The notes: generated by a model not told the origin, from the sequence alone. Positions 8,036 to 18,068 are shown, counted from the stretch's first letter. The stretch is 64,000 nucleotides of DNA from Shewanella sp. Isolate13 (GCF_022398325.1 NZ_JAKEVD010000013.1:1-64000); one strand, 5' to 3'. Made by a program: numbers and translations.

Positions 8036-9430
8036 CTAGAGGTTTTCTTCGGCAAACTCGGCTAAACGAGAACGAACCACGCCATTTAGGTAGATATTGG
8101 CACTACCATCGAAATCCTTAAATCGTTCGACGATATAGGTAAGTCCCGAAGTGACTGCGGTTAAGTAATTTGAGTCGATCTGCGACAAGTTACCGCTACA
8201 GATAAGCTTAGTTCCCTCACCCATTCGGGTGATCATAGTCTTGATCTGCGATGCGGTTAGATTCTGGCACTCATCGAGGATAACCACCGAGTTTTGAATC
8301 GAGCGGCCACGCATAAAGTTAATCGACTTAAACTGAATATTGGCCTTATCCATGATGTAATTCATACTGCCACTAGGATTGACGTCATGCTTATGCAATA
8401 CCTCTAGGGTATCGGTGATCGCTCCCAACCAAGGCGCCATCTTCTCTTCCTCTGTACCGGGGAGGAAACCGATAGACTCGGCGATCTCTGGGGTATTACG
8501 AGTGACGATGACCTTTTCATACTGAGCTCGCTCAACCACCAGCTCAAGCGCTGCGGCTAAGGCTAGTAAGGTTTTACCACACCCTGCGGGACCCGTTAGG
8601 ATCACTAAATCGATCTCCGGATCCAGTAAGGCCTGCATCGCCATGCCTTGATAGACATTCTTCGGCCTGATCCCCCACGCCTCAAGGTTAAGTAACCTCT
8701 CTTGCCCCAAGTCTAAAAATTTAAGTTCAGCATCAGTCTTCTCGACAATGCGTCCACAAAAATCATCGCTGTCATCCAATAGATACTGATTGGTATAGAA
8801 GGTGTCATCACCGAGCTTATCTATAGGTACGCTGTGCACCGTATGGCGGCCATCGCTTTCGGTAGTGACATCATCGGTACGCTCCCAGAAGCTCCCAGAG
8901 AAACGGTGAAATCCTTTGGTGAGGAAACGAATATCATCGATCAACTGGTCGGTACGATAATCTTCTACCTGCTGAATGCCCGCGCCCTTGGCCTTGAGGC
9001 GCATATTGATATCTTTGGTGACCAGCACCACTTTGCGAGGTTGATGTAGCTGCTGTAGATGCAGCGCGGTATTGATGATGCGGTTATCGTTGTTGTCACC
9101 GGGCATGCTGCCGATGGTGAACTCAATCTGATGGTCGGGGAAAATCGACAGGGTGCCTGAAGCGTCACCGTGACCCTCTCGGCTTGGTAGCGAAACACCT
9201 TGCACTATCTGCTCGGGTGTCGTCTGTCCTCCTAAAATATCTTCTAACGCTCTAATCGCAACTCTTGCATCGCGACTCACATCTCGCTTTCTATCTTTAA
9301 TTAGGTCCAGCTCTTCCAGAACTGTCATTGGCACGACTACGTCATGCTCCTTAAACGAGTAAATAGCCAAAGGTTCATGCAGTAATACGTTGGTATCCAG
9401 TACAAACAACTTTCTGTCGTCTTGTTCCAT
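8036..9430 (-). CDS. PIN domain-PhoH ATPase (PhoH2-like RNase/helicase)
   Basis: The 464-residue cytoplasmic protein joins an N-terminal PIN nuclease domain to a C-terminal PhoH ATPase. PIN residues visible are Asp12 in VLDTNVLL, Glu39/Glu40 in VLEELDLI and Asp140 in VTKDINMR. The PhoH part has a Walker A, GPAGCGKT (280-287), and a Walker B, VVILDECQN (around 382-390). In the PhoH2 family this pairing gives RNA unwinding coupled to cleavage. No antitoxin-like small gene precedes it, unlike the actinobacterial PhoAT operons. It is divergent from rapA across 318 bases and ends at its own hairpin terminator. Length and domain order match the family. The exact RNA targets are unknown. Confidence 0.9.
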   Translation of the reverse strand: MEQDDRKLFVLDTNVLLHEPLAIYSFKEHDVVVPMTVLEELDLIKDRKRDVSRDARVAIRALEDILGGQTTPEQIVQGVSLPSREGHGDASGTLSIFPDHQIEFTIGSMPGDNNDNRIINTALHLQQLHQPRKVVLVTKDINMRLKAKGAGIQQVEDYRTDQLIDDIRFLTKGFHRFSGSFWERTDDVTTESDGRHTVHSVPIDKLGDDTFYTNQYLLDDSDDFCGRIVEKTDAELKFLDLGQERLLNLEAWGIRPKNVYQGMAMQALLDPEIDLVILTGPAGCGKTLLALAAALELVVERAQYEKVIVTRNTPEIAESIGFLPGTEEEKMAPWLGAITDTLEVLHKHDVNPSGSMNYIMDKANIQFKSINFMRGRSIQNSVVILDECQNLTASQIKTMITRMGEGTKLICSGNLSQIDSNYLTAVTSGLTYIVERFKDFDGSANIYLNGVVRSRLAEFAEENL

Positions 9431-9748
9431 GGCGCCTCCAATTGTGCATTAATTTTTTGATTATGAGATCGACTCTGTTCCCTTTTATTGTTAGCCCTAA
9501 TCTCATACTGCCACCAATATTACTTGGCTTCAATGCCCGGTATAGTTTTTAAGCTGTAAAACTTGATTCATTAATATCGAGGGAATGTGACCGGGCTGTG
9601 AAACAAAAAAATACTCCAGAGCAACTGATTATTTTGTACACTACTATTTCAGATTGGGGCGAATATTAGTGGGTTCAATTTTCAATATGCTCACGATTGG
9701 TATACCATACGCGCCCCTTGTGATTCACCCAGTATATGAGAGTTTTAA
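9431..9748. other. Divergent intergenic region, phoH-type gene / rapA
   Basis: These 318 bases separate two divergent genes and must hold both promoters. I see an 8-base palindrome GGTATACC near 9700 and GAGAG before the rapA ATG, but no promoter boxes strong enough to call. A 29-codon ORF from about 9463 has no ribosome site and was not accepted. Confidence 0.5.
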
Positions 9749-12655
9749 ATGCCGTTTTCCTTAGGTCAACGTTGGATCAGTGACACCGAATCAGAATTAG
9801 GTTTAGGTACCGTAGTTGGAGTGGAGGGTCGCATGGTGACCGTTCTTTTCCCTGCAACAGGCGAGAACAGATTGTTCTCTCGTACAGAAGCCCCACTTAC
9901 TCGTGTTATTTACAACCCAGGCGACACCGTAGAAAGCCACGAAGAGTGGAAGTTGACGGTGACCGAAGTTGAAGAGAAAGATTCACTGATTATTTACCAC
10001 GGCACCCATAGTGAAACTGGTGAGCAGGTGAGCCTGCGTGAAACCTTGTTGAATCACAATATCCGTTTTAATAAGCCACAAGATCGTCTATTCGCCGGGC
10101 AAATCGACCGCCTAGACAGATTTAATGTGCGTTACCAATGTCAACAGCTACGCAATAAGTTAGCGACCTCAGATCTACTAGGACTGCAAGGGCCTCGTGT
10201 TGGATTGATCCCGCATCAACAGTGGATTGCTCACGAAGTGGGTCAGCGTTTTGCGCCGCGAGTATTGCTTGCCGATGAGGTAGGTCTAGGTAAGACCATC
10301 GAAGCGGGTTTAATTATCCATCAGCAACTACTGACAGGACGCGCCGAGCGTATCTTGATTATCGTACCTGATACTCTGCGTCATCAATGGTTAGTTGAGA
10401 TGCTGCGCCGCTTTAACCTACGCTTCTCGGTATTCGATGAAGACCGCTGCGTTGAGGCTTATGCCGACCACGATAACCCTTTCTATACCGAGCAGCTAGT
10501 GATCTGTTCACTGGATCTATTGCGTAAGAAACGCCGTTTAGAGCAAGCCTTGGATGCAGACTGGGATCTGATGGTAGTGGACGAAGCCCATCATTTAGAG
10601 TGGTCGGAAGAAGCACCAAGCCGTGCTTACCAAATTGTTGAAGCCTTGAGTGAAGAAATTCCTGGGGTGTTACTGCTTACCGCAACGCCGGATCAACTTG
10701 GTCATCAGAGCCACTTTGCGCGTCTGCGCCTACTGGATCCGGATCGTTTCTACGATTACCAAGCCTTCCTTAAAGAAGAGGATAGCTACAAAGACGTCGC
10801 AACCGCCGCCGATGCCCTAGCCTCTGGCGAGTCGTTATCGGATGAGTCTGTGGCCAGCTTAACGCAGCTACTGTCTGAGAAAGATATCAGCGAGTCAATC
10901 GCTCTCATTCAAGACGAAGCGGCCGATGCTGACAGTCGCTTCCAAGCTCGTGATGAACTGCTGCAAGATCTGCTAGACCGTCATGGTACAGGCCGCGTGC
11001 TTTACCGTAACAGCCGCGCATCGGTAAAAGGCTTCCCTGTGCGTAACTTGCATGTGCACCCACAAAAGATGCCTGAGCAATACATCACGGCATCTCGCGT
11101 TAGCTCTATGATGAACAAGCATTTAGACACTAATGCTAAAGTTCGCCAAGTATTAAGCCCTGAGAAGATCTACCAAGACTTCGACAGTGGCAGTGCTGCA
11201 TGGTGGAAGTTCGATCCTCGTGTGGATTGGCTAATCGACTTCTTAAAGAACAACCGCAGCAAGAAAGTGCTCATTATTGCCAGCCAAGCCGAAACCGCCT
11301 TGAGCCTAGAGGAAGCGCTGCGTACCCGTGAAGGTATTCAAGCAACCGTGTTCCATGAAGGCATGTCGATCATCGAACGCGACAAAGCGGGCGCCTACTT
11401 CGCGCAAGAAACTGGCGGCGCACAAGCACTTATCTGTAGCGAGATCGGTTCTGAAGGTCGTAACTTCCAGTTTGCTAGCAACTTGGTGCTGTTCGATCTA
11501 CCGCTAAACCCAGATCTACTGGAGCAACGTATCGGTCGTCTCGATCGTATCGGTCAGAAGAACGATGTTGAGATCCACCTACCTTTCTTAGCTAACACGG
11601 CACAAGAGAGATTGATGCAGTGGTATCACCAAGGGCTAAATGCCTTTGAATGCACCTGCCCAAGTGGCCACATTCTATTTAACGAATTCTCTGGCGAGCT
11701 ATTAGAGAGTCTGCTTAATAACGACCAAGAAACCTTAGAGAGCTTACTCGATAGCACTAAGGCGCGTTATCAAGAGCTGAAAATCGCGATGGAACAAGGC
11801 CGCGATAAACTGCTTGAGATCAACTCTCACGGCGGTGAGCGTGCTAACAAGTTAGTGCAAAGCCTAGCGGACAAAGATGAAGATACTCAGCTTATCGGCT
11901 CTGTTATCCGTCTGTGGGATATTATCGGTGTCGAGCAGGAAGATAGCGGTGAAAACGCCATCGTATTGCACCCAAGTGAGCACATGATGTTCCCGACTTA
12001 TCCGGGTCTACCTGAAGATGGCATTACCGTCACCTTCGACCGTGAGATGGCACTGTCTCGTGATGATATCGCACTGATCACCCAGGAGCACCCACTGGTG
12101 CAAACGGGTCTGGATCTGATCACCTCATCTGAGACGGGTACCACTAGCGTTGCGGTACTGAAGAACAAGGCTCTGCCGGCGGGTACTGTGTTCCTAGAGC
12201 TTATCTACCTAGCCGATGCGTCAGCGCCTAAGTCTAGCCAGCTATACCGTTACCTACCACCAACACCTATCCGTGTGTTATTGGATAAGAACGGCAACAA
12301 CCTGTCTGACAACGTGACTTACGAGAGCTTTAACAAACAGTTAAGCGCGGTGAATCGCCATATCGCCAGCAAGCTGGTTAATGCTTCACAGGCAATTTTG
12401 CACCCTCTGCTTGCTAAAGCCGAGAGTGTGGCGAGTGCCGAACTGCAAACGCTAACAGAGTGCGCTCGTGAGAAGATGACCAGTCAGTTATCGGGCGAAC
12501 TTGAACGATTGAAGGCGTTAAAAGCGGTGAACCCGAACATTCGTGACGAAGAGCTAAGCCACCTAAGCGAACAGATGAGCGAGCTAAACCGTTACTTAGA
12601 CAGCAGCAAGCTACAACTTGATGCGATTAGATTGGTGCTAGTTAGCCACGCCTAA
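9749..12655 (+). CDS. rapA: RNA polymerase-associated SWI2/SNF2 ATPase RapA
   Basis: RapA (HepA) binds RNA polymerase and uses ATP to recycle stalled enzyme after transcription. The 968-residue length matches the family. The N-terminal Tudor-like domains occupy about residues 1-110. The helicase core starts with [11 protein letters not shown] (Walker A, about 173-183) and DEAH at 277-280. The second RecA lobe contains the motif V/VI region [15 protein letters not shown] and [11 protein letters not shown]. The C-terminal third is the RapA-specific region with charged coiled segments. GAGAG stands just before the ATG. The gene is monocistronic and ends at the hairpin 12709-12734. Start and identity are both secure. 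Confidence 0.97.
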   Translation: MPFSLGQRWISDTESELGLGTVVGVEGRMVTVLFPATGENRLFSRTEAPLTRVIYNPGDTVESHEEWKLTVTEVEEKDSLIIYHGTHSETGEQVSLRETLLNHNIRFNKPQDRLFAGQIDRLDRFNVRYQCQQLRNKLATSDLLGLQGPRVGLIPHQQWIAHEVGQRFAPRVLLADEVGLGKTIEAGLIIHQQLLTGRAERILIIVPDTLRHQWLVEMLRRFNLRFSVFDEDRCVEAYADHDNPFYTEQLVICSLDLLRKKRRLEQALDADWDLMVVDEAHHLEWSEEAPSRAYQIVEALSEEIPGVLLLTATPDQLGHQSHFARLRLLDPDRFYDYQAFLKEEDSYKDVATAADALASGESLSDESVASLTQLLSEKDISESIALIQDEAADADSRFQARDELLQDLLDRHGTGRVLYRNSRASVKGFPVRNLHVHPQKMPEQYITASRVSSMMNKHLDTNAKVRQVLSPEKIYQDFDSGSAAWWKFDPRVDWLIDFLKNNRSKKVLIIASQAETALSLEEALRTREGIQATVFHEGMSIIERDKAGAYFAQETGGAQALICSEIGSEGRNFQFASNLVLFDLPLNPDLLEQRIGRLDRIGQKNDVEIHLPFLANTAQERLMQWYHQGLNAFECTCPSGHILFNEFSGELLESLLNNDQETLESLLDSTKARYQELKIAMEQGRDKLLEINSHGGERANKLVQSLADKDEDTQLIGSVIRLWDIIGVEQEDSGENAIVLHPSEHMMFPTYPGLPEDGITVTFDREMALSRDDIALITQEHPLVQTGLDLITSSETGTTSVAVLKNKALPAGTVFLELIYLADASAPKSSQLYRYLPPTPIRVLLDKNGNNLSDNVTYESFNKQLSAVNRHIASKLVNASQAILHPLLAKAESVASAELQTLTECAREKMTSQLSGELERLKALKAVNPNIRDEELSHLSEQMSELNRYLDSSKLQLDAIRLVLVSHA

Positions 12656-12708
12656 GGTCAAACGAATCAGCTAGGCCTAACTTAGTAGGTCACTGGCTCA
12701 GCTAAAAT

Positions 12709-12734
12709 AAGCCCTGATGTTTCAGGGCTTTTTT
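12709..12734 (+). terminator. rapA terminator
   Basis: AAGCCCTGA, a four-base loop and TCAGGGCTT followed by a T-run, 54 bases after the rapA stop codon. Confidence 0.8.
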
Positions 12735-12822
12735 ATGGCCTGTTTTTATAAACACATGATGCTAATACCATAAACATATATACTGCAGGCGCCTTGTTAT
12801 CTCAGTAAATTAAGTCGCCAGT

Positions 12823-13698
12823 ATGAAATTGTTGTCTACTTTGGCTAAGCCCATTTTAGCTAAGCCCCTGTCACTCATGAGTCTCACTTGTGGTGCCCTA
12901 CTTTGCCTCGGCTCTTTTATGGCATCGGCATCTAACCCTGAATACAACTACCTTCCAGCCAATGAAGTCAAACAACTGCAAGTTGAAGATAAGAGCGTTC
13001 CTGCGCTGCTGCGCCCCTGGATAGGTAAGAAACGGCTTGGGTTAGCCATTATAGTGCCGGCCATAGGCGAGCGCGCCGATGCGCCAGGTTTAGCCAGCTA
13101 CCTTAGGCGCGAGCTAAATAGTGTAGGCTGGGCAACTCTGGCGGTGACACCACCGCCACTATTGGATACCCACACCGAAATTGAAGCGTCTGATACAGCT
13201 AGTACGGCAGCGACTCCAGACACGCAACAGGCGCTTTTAGAGTCACAAAAGATCCAACTTAAGCAGCAAGACTTTATGCTCGCCTCCATGGCTCAACTCG
13301 ATACCTTAGGCAAACATTTTGCGGGTAAGCGAATGCTAGTGACGATAGGTGACAGCGCGAATTTGATTATTGAGTTGCTAGAAACCAAGCGTCTACCTAA
13401 GCCCGACTTGATGGTGATAGTGAATCCCTATAGCGAGCTGGAATCGGCTAACCAAGCGCTACCCGAGAAACTGGCGGCGCTCTCAATTCCGGTATTAGAT
13501 ATTCAATCTAAGGATGGCACTGCACAATCCCTTGCCACTCAGGTGCAGCGATTAACACTGGCACCCGCTAATACGCCCACCCGATATAGTCAGCAAGTAT
13601 TAGCCTTAGACTTAACCCTTAAGGTGACTTGGGATGACTGCCTTGAGTTAATCGAAGGTTTTGCCACTAGGATCAATAAAGCCTATCCAAATGGATAG
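12823..13698 (+). CDS. DUF3530 family exported protein
   Basis: The 291-residue protein begins with a long signal sequence (hydrophobic core SLMSLTCGALLCLGSFMA, cleavage near ASASN). The pattern LGLAIIVPAIGERADAPGLASYLRRELNSVGWATLAVTPP is cut here to its key features: a Gly-rich turn after a hydrophobic strand and a helix, typical of the alpha/beta-hydrolase-like DUF3530 family of gammaproteobacteria. A serine nucleophile is not obvious: the equivalent strand reads VTIGDSANLIIELL. The role is unknown and probably periplasmic. The ribosome site before the ATG is weak. The stop codon lies inside the hairpin 13678-13703, which it shares with the converging YqhA-like gene. Confidence 0.75.
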   Translation: MKLLSTLAKPILAKPLSLMSLTCGALLCLGSFMASASNPEYNYLPANEVKQLQVEDKSVPALLRPWIGKKRLGLAIIVPAIGERADAPGLASYLRRELNSVGWATLAVTPPPLLDTHTEIEASDTASTAATPDTQQALLESQKIQLKQQDFMLASMAQLDTLGKHFAGKRMLVTIGDSANLIIELLETKRLPKPDLMVIVNPYSELESANQALPEKLAALSIPVLDIQSKDGTAQSLATQVQRLTLAPANTPTRYSQQVLALDLTLKVTWDDCLELIEGFATRINKAYPNG

Positions 13699-13703
13699 GC
13701 TTT
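13678..13703. terminator. Bidirectional terminator overlapping a stop codon
   Basis: AAAGCCTATCC, loop AAAT, GGATAGGCTTT. The right arm contains the TAG of the DUF3530 gene. It separates two converging genes 30 bases apart. Confidence 0.75.
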
Positions 13704-13728
13704 ATCTTATTAAATATGAACTGTGGAA

Positions 13729-14220
13729 TTAATCTTTGCTCAGCTTCAAAGCCCCAGCGATCAATACCACGGTAATGCCCATATAGAGCAGCTCCAACAT
13801 AGAGGTCGGTTTCATATCGGTAAAGAAAGAAAACACCTTAATGATTAGCATCATTAAGATCACTTTACCGAGCTTGCTCTTAAGCGAATCGATACTGCTG
13901 ATAATCAAGATCTTACCTGCAGCTTCACTCTGACTGGCACCTTTAAGGTTATTGATAAATAACTCATACAGACCGAATGCAAAAATGAGTAATACCGCGC
14001 CGAGTAGGAAAGTATCTAAGATCTCCACCACGACCATCACTAAATCGTTACGCACCGCATGGCTACCACTGAAGATATAACCAAGAATAAGATCAATCAT
14101 ATGTACGACATCTCTCAGCCCCATGGCAAATACGACAAACGCCGCCACGATACATGACAAGACACCAAACATAACCGATAAACGGCTGCTCCAGAGAAAA
14201 CGTTCAAACAGTTCGCGCAT
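13729..14220 (-). CDS. YqhA/UPF0114 family membrane protein
   Basis: The 163-residue product has four hydrophobic segments (about 14-34, 60-85, 110-130 and 140-158). The family features are the N-terminal ERFLWSSRL, the central LDTFLLGAVLLIFAFGLYELF and a short charged linker. YqhA proteins are inner-membrane proteins of unknown function. The length is normal for the family. The start codon is supported by the conserved N-terminus. A CRP-like site at 14356-14375 lies about 140 bases upstream on the promoter side. Confidence 0.85.
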   Translation of the reverse strand: MRELFERFLWSSRLSVMFGVLSCIVAAFVVFAMGLRDVVHMIDLILGYIFSGSHAVRNDLVMVVVEILDTFLLGAVLLIFAFGLYELFINNLKGASQSEAAGKILIISSIDSLKSKLGKVILMMLIIKVFSFFTDMKPTSMLELLYMGITVVLIAGALKLSKD

Positions 14221-14355
14221 AGCTCAATAAATTCCAATACTTAAGATAGAGAGGTTTTAAGAAATGACTAACAGCTGGTAGCTCAATCATCAAAACCCTA
14301 GAATAAGCTGGAGTGTAAAATAAGCCTCTACCTACTACAGAAAATTCACAAAAAT

Positions 14356-14375
14356 TCGTGAGTTAGATCACGTAT
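14356..14375. promoter_or_regulatory. Candidate CRP site
   Basis: CGTGAGTTAGATCACG contains GTGA-N6-TCAC exactly, with T-rich and A flanks as in CRP sites. It lies upstream of the YqhA-like gene and just after the crotonase stop. CRP binding is inferred from the consensus only. Confidence 0.45.
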
Positions 14376-14393
14376 TGTACTATTCCCTAAAAA

Positions 14394-15200
14394 TTACCAA
14401 CCTGACTGCCGACTCAGATAAGTTTTGTCGGTTTTTTTACTCTGTCTCTGGGCCGCTATGACTCGATTTTTCCCCATGAGTAATCGCACCTGATACCAGG
14501 ACTCACGTCCCAATAATTGTCGAATTGAGCTCGACCAGTTTTTGTTAATACTGTGCTTAATCGCGGCATTAGCATCGGGGGATGTACGTGCTAATTGAGT
14601 TGCTAACGCTGTCGCCGCCGCCAAGGGTTCCTTCTCTACTGCTGTGACTAAATTGATGGATAGAGCCTGCTCGGCCGATAAAACATCTGCCGACATAGTA
14701 AGCTTAAGCGCTTGATCTTTTGGCATTAACTCTCGCAAACCTGCAAGACCTGCCATATCAGGAACCAGCCCCCACTTAGCTTCCATTATTGACATTTTGC
14801 AATCTGGAGCAGCGATTCTAAAGTCCGCCCCAAGAGCTATTTGCATGCCGCCGCCATAGCAGACTCCCTCGAGCACCGCGATAACGGGAACTGGCAATCG
14901 ACGCCAACCAATAGAGACTCGCTGAGCTAAATTAGCGTTACCCGGAACAAACTTAAATAATAATTTGACCGCGTCTAATGGCGAGCTCATCACACTTTTC
15001 ACATCTAAACCTGAGCTAAAATTATCGCCTTCACCAAAAAGCACCACTGCGGTAAGCGCTCTGTCTTTTGCTAATTTTTTAATACAGAGATCAATCTCTT
15101 TGAAAAGCTTATAATTCAAAGCGTTATACTTTTCAGGTCGATTGAGACTCACATAAGCAATGCCACCGTTTTTGGTTACTCGTACTAAGTCATGACTCAT
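14394..15200 (-). CDS. Enoyl-CoA hydratase/isomerase (crotonase) family
   Basis: The start at 15200 (MSHDLVRVTKNGG) follows AGGA nine bases upstream. A longer frame to 15242 has no such site and no family sequence. The 268-residue product has the crotonase hallmarks: YVSLNRPEKYNALN near the N-terminus, the CoA-binding and oxyanion-hole strand GDNFSSGLDVK, and EGVCYGGGMQIALGADFRI. The second acidic catalytic position normally found in hydratases lies in SIMEAKWGLVPDMAG, which keeps a Glu. It belongs to fatty-acid or amino-acid CoA metabolism, exact substrate unknown. There is no fad operon nearby. Confidence 0.88.
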   Translation of the reverse strand: MSHDLVRVTKNGGIAYVSLNRPEKYNALNYKLFKEIDLCIKKLAKDRALTAVVLFGEGDNFSSGLDVKSVMSSPLDAVKLLFKFVPGNANLAQRVSIGWRRLPVPVIAVLEGVCYGGGMQIALGADFRIAAPDCKMSIMEAKWGLVPDMAGLAGLRELMPKDQALKLTMSADVLSAEQALSINLVTAVEKEPLAAATALATQLARTSPDANAAIKHSINKNWSSSIRQLLGRESWYQVRLLMGKNRVIAAQRQSKKTDKTYLSRQSGW

Positions 15201-15575
15201 CTTGGCGTCCTTTCTCGGAAAGTGGTCTGTCCAGATGAGCAAGTTAACACATTTGGAATATTTCGTTAATAGCTATAACATAAAGCGGTAATTCTGACGC
15301 TCGTCATTTTATTGTCACTGCAAATAGCTTTCTATTAGCTAAGTTGATGATGAATAATCGGGTTGTAGTGCTACCCTATGTTAAGGGACTACGTCATGGA
15401 AGGTAGTCAGAGTATCCGTTTTGACGACACAATCCATGGACGCGCTACTGAATGATCGATATTCCAGCTGCGACCCACTGGCTCTATATAGATGACACAG
15501 ACTCTAGCGACCAAGATTAGGACTTTATTGGCTGCGAAGATCTCAGTAGTTGATGAATAGGAAATAACAATAGCA
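15201..15575. other. Divergent intergenic region
   Basis: These 375 bases lie between the crotonase start and the receiver-CheC start. Only short frames under 20 codons with poor ribosome sites occur. An 86-codon frame on the minus strand overlaps the CheC gene and is a shadow. No clear promoter boxes were found. Confidence 0.45.
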
Positions 15576-16571
15576 ATGCCGCTCCCCATATTAATTTGTG
15601 ATGACTCTGCGCTAGCCCGTAAGCAGATGGCACGCACTCTCCCTAAAGACTGGGATGTCGAGATCACCTATGCCACCAATGGCTTAGAAGGCATCGAAGC
15701 AATTCGTGAAGGTAAAGGCGAAGTCGTCTTTCTCGATCTGAACATGCCTGTGATGGACGGTTATCAAGTTTTAGAAGCGATCCAGAAAGAAGATCTGCCC
15801 GCGCTGGTGATTGTCGTTTCTGGCGATATTCAGATTAAGGCTCATGAACGAGTCAAAAACTTAGGCGCACTCGACTTTATTCAAAAACCTGTCAGTGCCG
15901 ATTCCATCAGCCACATTCTGCAAGAGTACGGCATTTTGGAATTAGCTCAGGGCGCTGGGCAAGATCGCTCCCCCATGATCAAAGTCGATCTGCGTGATGC
16001 CTGCCAAGAGGTGGCTAACGTCGCCATGGGACGCGCAGCGGATCTACTCTCTAAGCTATTAAATGTCTTTGTGAAGCTGCCGATCCCAAATGTAAACGTA
16101 TTGGAGGTCAGCGAGCTCACCATGACGCTTAAGGCCACAGAGGAGCAGAGTACGGTATCGGCACTCTGCCAAGGCTTTATCGGCGCAGGGGTGGCAGGCG
16201 AAGCCTTGTTACTTTTCCATGACTCATCATTTCAAGATATGGCCAAGCTAATGAAGCTTGATCACCCTGAAGATGAGCAGACAGAGCTCGAGGTGATGAT
16301 AGATACCGCCAACGTGCTCATTGGCGCCTTTCTCAACGGGATCTCTGAACAGCTGCACATGAAGTTCAGCCAGAGTCACCCTGTCGTGTTGGGACGACAC
16401 TGCAGCGTCAATAACCTGATCAGTGAAAACTCCGATAAATGGAACCGAACGCTGGCGATGGAGATCAATTACCGTATCGAAGACCATGATATTCAATGCG
16501 ATCTCTTGCTTCTGTTTACCGAAGACTCGCTACCAACACTCAACTATAAGCTCGGCTACTTGCTGGATTAA
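15576..16571 (+). CDS. Response regulator with CheC-type phosphatase domain
   Basis: The 331-residue protein has a CheY-like receiver (1-120) with acidic pair Asp9/Asp10, acceptor Asp54 in FLDLNMPVMDG, Ser82 and Lys104. A CheC/CheX-type domain (about 135-325) follows. Both phosphatase helices of this family are visible. The first fits E-x2-N-x22-P exactly (Glu145, Asn148, Pro171). The second has Asp243 in place of Glu, then Asn246 and Pro269 at the same spacing. CheC proteins remove phosphate from CheY-like receivers. A fused receiver suggests the phosphatase is itself gated by phosphorylation. The gene is followed 13 bases later by a diguanylate cyclase gene in the same direction, very likely one operon. 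The controlled partner is not in the window. Confidence 0.88.
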   Translation: MPLPILICDDSALARKQMARTLPKDWDVEITYATNGLEGIEAIREGKGEVVFLDLNMPVMDGYQVLEAIQKEDLPALVIVVSGDIQIKAHERVKNLGALDFIQKPVSADSISHILQEYGILELAQGAGQDRSPMIKVDLRDACQEVANVAMGRAADLLSKLLNVFVKLPIPNVNVLEVSELTMTLKATEEQSTVSALCQGFIGAGVAGEALLLFHDSSFQDMAKLMKLDHPEDEQTELEVMIDTANVLIGAFLNGISEQLHMKFSQSHPVVLGRHCSVNNLISENSDKWNRTLAMEINYRIEDHDIQCDLLLLFTEDSLPTLNYKLGYLLD

Positions 16572-16584
16572 GATACCTGATAAG

Positions 16585-17547
16585 ATGGATAAAAATACAG
16601 ATCTAACCGCAATGAACGAACTCCACTGGCTCATCGATATGGTACAGACCATAGAAGTAGGCTTAGTCGTTCTTGATAGAGACTACAACATCCAGCTGTG
16701 GAACGGCTTCATGGAAAACCACAGCGGTGTCACCCCGAACTCGATCAAAGACAAAAACCTGTTTGAGCAGTTTGATTACCTGCCAGCAAAGTGGTTGAAG
16801 CAAAAGATGGAGTCGGTTTACCTACTGAAGAACAGGGCTTTTATTAGCTGGGAACAGCGTCCATTCGTGTTCCAGTTCAAGAACTATCGACCTATTACAG
16901 GGCGAGCCGATTTCATGTACCAAAACGTCACTCTGCTACCACTGTCGTCATTGACTGGTGAAGTGACCCACATCAGCATGATTGTCTATGATGTTACTGA
17001 CGTTGCGATCAATAAACTGCAGTTAAAGTCTGCTAATGAACGCTTGGAATACCTAAGTCAGGTAGATGGTCTAACTCAGCTGTTTAATCGTCGTCACTGG
17101 GAATTATGCCTACAGAAAGAATTTGATCGCCATGCACGTTATGGCAGCGACACGACTTTAGTAATGCTCGATATCGACCACTTCAAATCGATCAACGATA
17201 CCTATGGCCATCAAGCGGGTGACAGAGTGCTCCAAAACGTTTCTCACACCATTAAAAAATCGTTACGGGAAACCGATTGTGCCGGGCGTTATGGTGGAGA
17301 AGAGTTTGGCGTCATCTTGGCAAATACACCGGCGGCTAACGCACGCTTCTTTGCCGAACGTCTGCGTAAGAAACTCGAGCAGTCAGAGATCTGGTATGAA
17401 GAACACCTTATCAAGATCACCGTGAGTTTAGGCATTTGCGAACTCACTCCGAGCATAATCGATAGCGATACTTGGGTGTCACAAGCCGATCAAGCCCTGT
17501 ATCAGGCGAAAGAGGCTGGCCGCAACTGCACTATCGTGCACGAGTAA
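16585..17547 (+). CDS. PAS-GGDEF diguanylate cyclase
   Basis: The 320-residue cytoplasmic protein carries a PAS domain (about 14-140, starting LIDMVQTIEVGLVVLDRDYNI) and a GGDEF domain (about 150-320). The active-site loop is GGEEF at 237-241, and the metal-binding Asp is in VMLDIDHFKSIND. An inhibitory I-site RETD sits at 228-231, exactly five residues before GGEEF, so product feedback is expected. It should make cyclic-di-GMP. The start at 16585 is chosen because it follows the receiver-CheC stop by 13 bases; an ATG at 16612 is an alternative. The longer frame to 16423 is inside the previous gene. Coupling with the receiver-CheC protein is inferred from the operon. Confidence 0.9.
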   Translation: MDKNTDLTAMNELHWLIDMVQTIEVGLVVLDRDYNIQLWNGFMENHSGVTPNSIKDKNLFEQFDYLPAKWLKQKMESVYLLKNRAFISWEQRPFVFQFKNYRPITGRADFMYQNVTLLPLSSLTGEVTHISMIVYDVTDVAINKLQLKSANERLEYLSQVDGLTQLFNRRHWELCLQKEFDRHARYGSDTTLVMLDIDHFKSINDTYGHQAGDRVLQNVSHTIKKSLRETDCAGRYGGEEFGVILANTPAANARFFAERLRKKLEQSEIWYEEHLIKITVSLGICELTPSIIDSDTWVSQADQALYQAKEAGRNCTIVHE

Positions 17548-17583
17548 GCATTAATTAAGTTTGAGTGATAGACGTTAAAAACA

Positions 17584-17612
17584 AAAATGCCCATCATCTA
17601 GATGGGCATTTT
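17584..17612. terminator. Bidirectional terminator
   Basis: AAAATGCCCATC, loop ATCTA and GATGGGCATTTT, between the converging cyclase and rraB genes. Confidence 0.8.
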
Positions 17613-17631
17613 GTTTCTAAGCAACAAAGAC

Positions 17632-18039
17632 CTAGTGTAGGTCTTCGTCCTCATATTCATCTTCATCTCTGACTTCTTCGCCATTTTCATCGATGAAATA
17701 AGTTCCCCAACCGTCATAATCGATCTTCTGCTTAGCCGCTAGCTCGATCATTTTCTCACAAGCGCTATCTAACAGATCCGTCTTTAACTCATGGTTAGCT
17801 ACGGCATCGAAACAGTAGATCACAGAGCCATCTTCTAGCTCCATCTCTTCGGCGTCATTGACTTCATAGCCTAGCTTAAATGCGTCAACAGCCGCCTTTT
17901 CTAAACGATCGAAATTTGTCGATGAAAAGTGATGCTCGATAGTGTACTCGGCATCGGGTAATGAACCGTCAGCAAGAATCGCTTCAACGATCTCACGGTT
18001 TTCTTGTTTCTGTTCGTTTAACTGGCGTTCAATAGACAT
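17632..18039 (-). CDS. rraB: Regulator of RNase E activity RraB
   Basis: RraB binds the C-terminal scaffold of RNase E and inhibits its cutting of a subset of mRNAs. The 135-residue acidic protein matches the family in length and character: [18 protein letters not shown] near the N-terminus, [14 protein letters not shown], the conserved DGWGTYF and a very acidic tail ([10 protein letters not shown]). It acts in the cytoplasm. GAGGAG before the ATG supports the start. It follows plsC by 29 bases on the same strand and is probably co-transcribed with it. Confidence 0.92.
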   Translation of the reverse strand: MSIERQLNEQKQENREIVEAILADGSLPDAEYTIEHHFSSTNFDRLEKAAVDAFKLGYEVNDAEEMELEDGSVIYCFDAVANHELKTDLLDSACEKMIELAAKQKIDYDGWGTYFIDENGEEVRDEDEYEDEDLH

Positions 18040-18068
18040 CGATGACTCCTCAAAAATTTCGCGACCGA

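Noticed and set aside
9463-9552. 29-codon plus-strand ORF between the phoH-type gene and rapA
   Set aside because: No ribosome site and no recognisable protein character; likely chance.
15407-15667. 86-codon minus-strand frame upstream of the receiver-CheC gene
   Set aside because: It overlaps the start of a well supported gene on the other strand and has no ribosome site.
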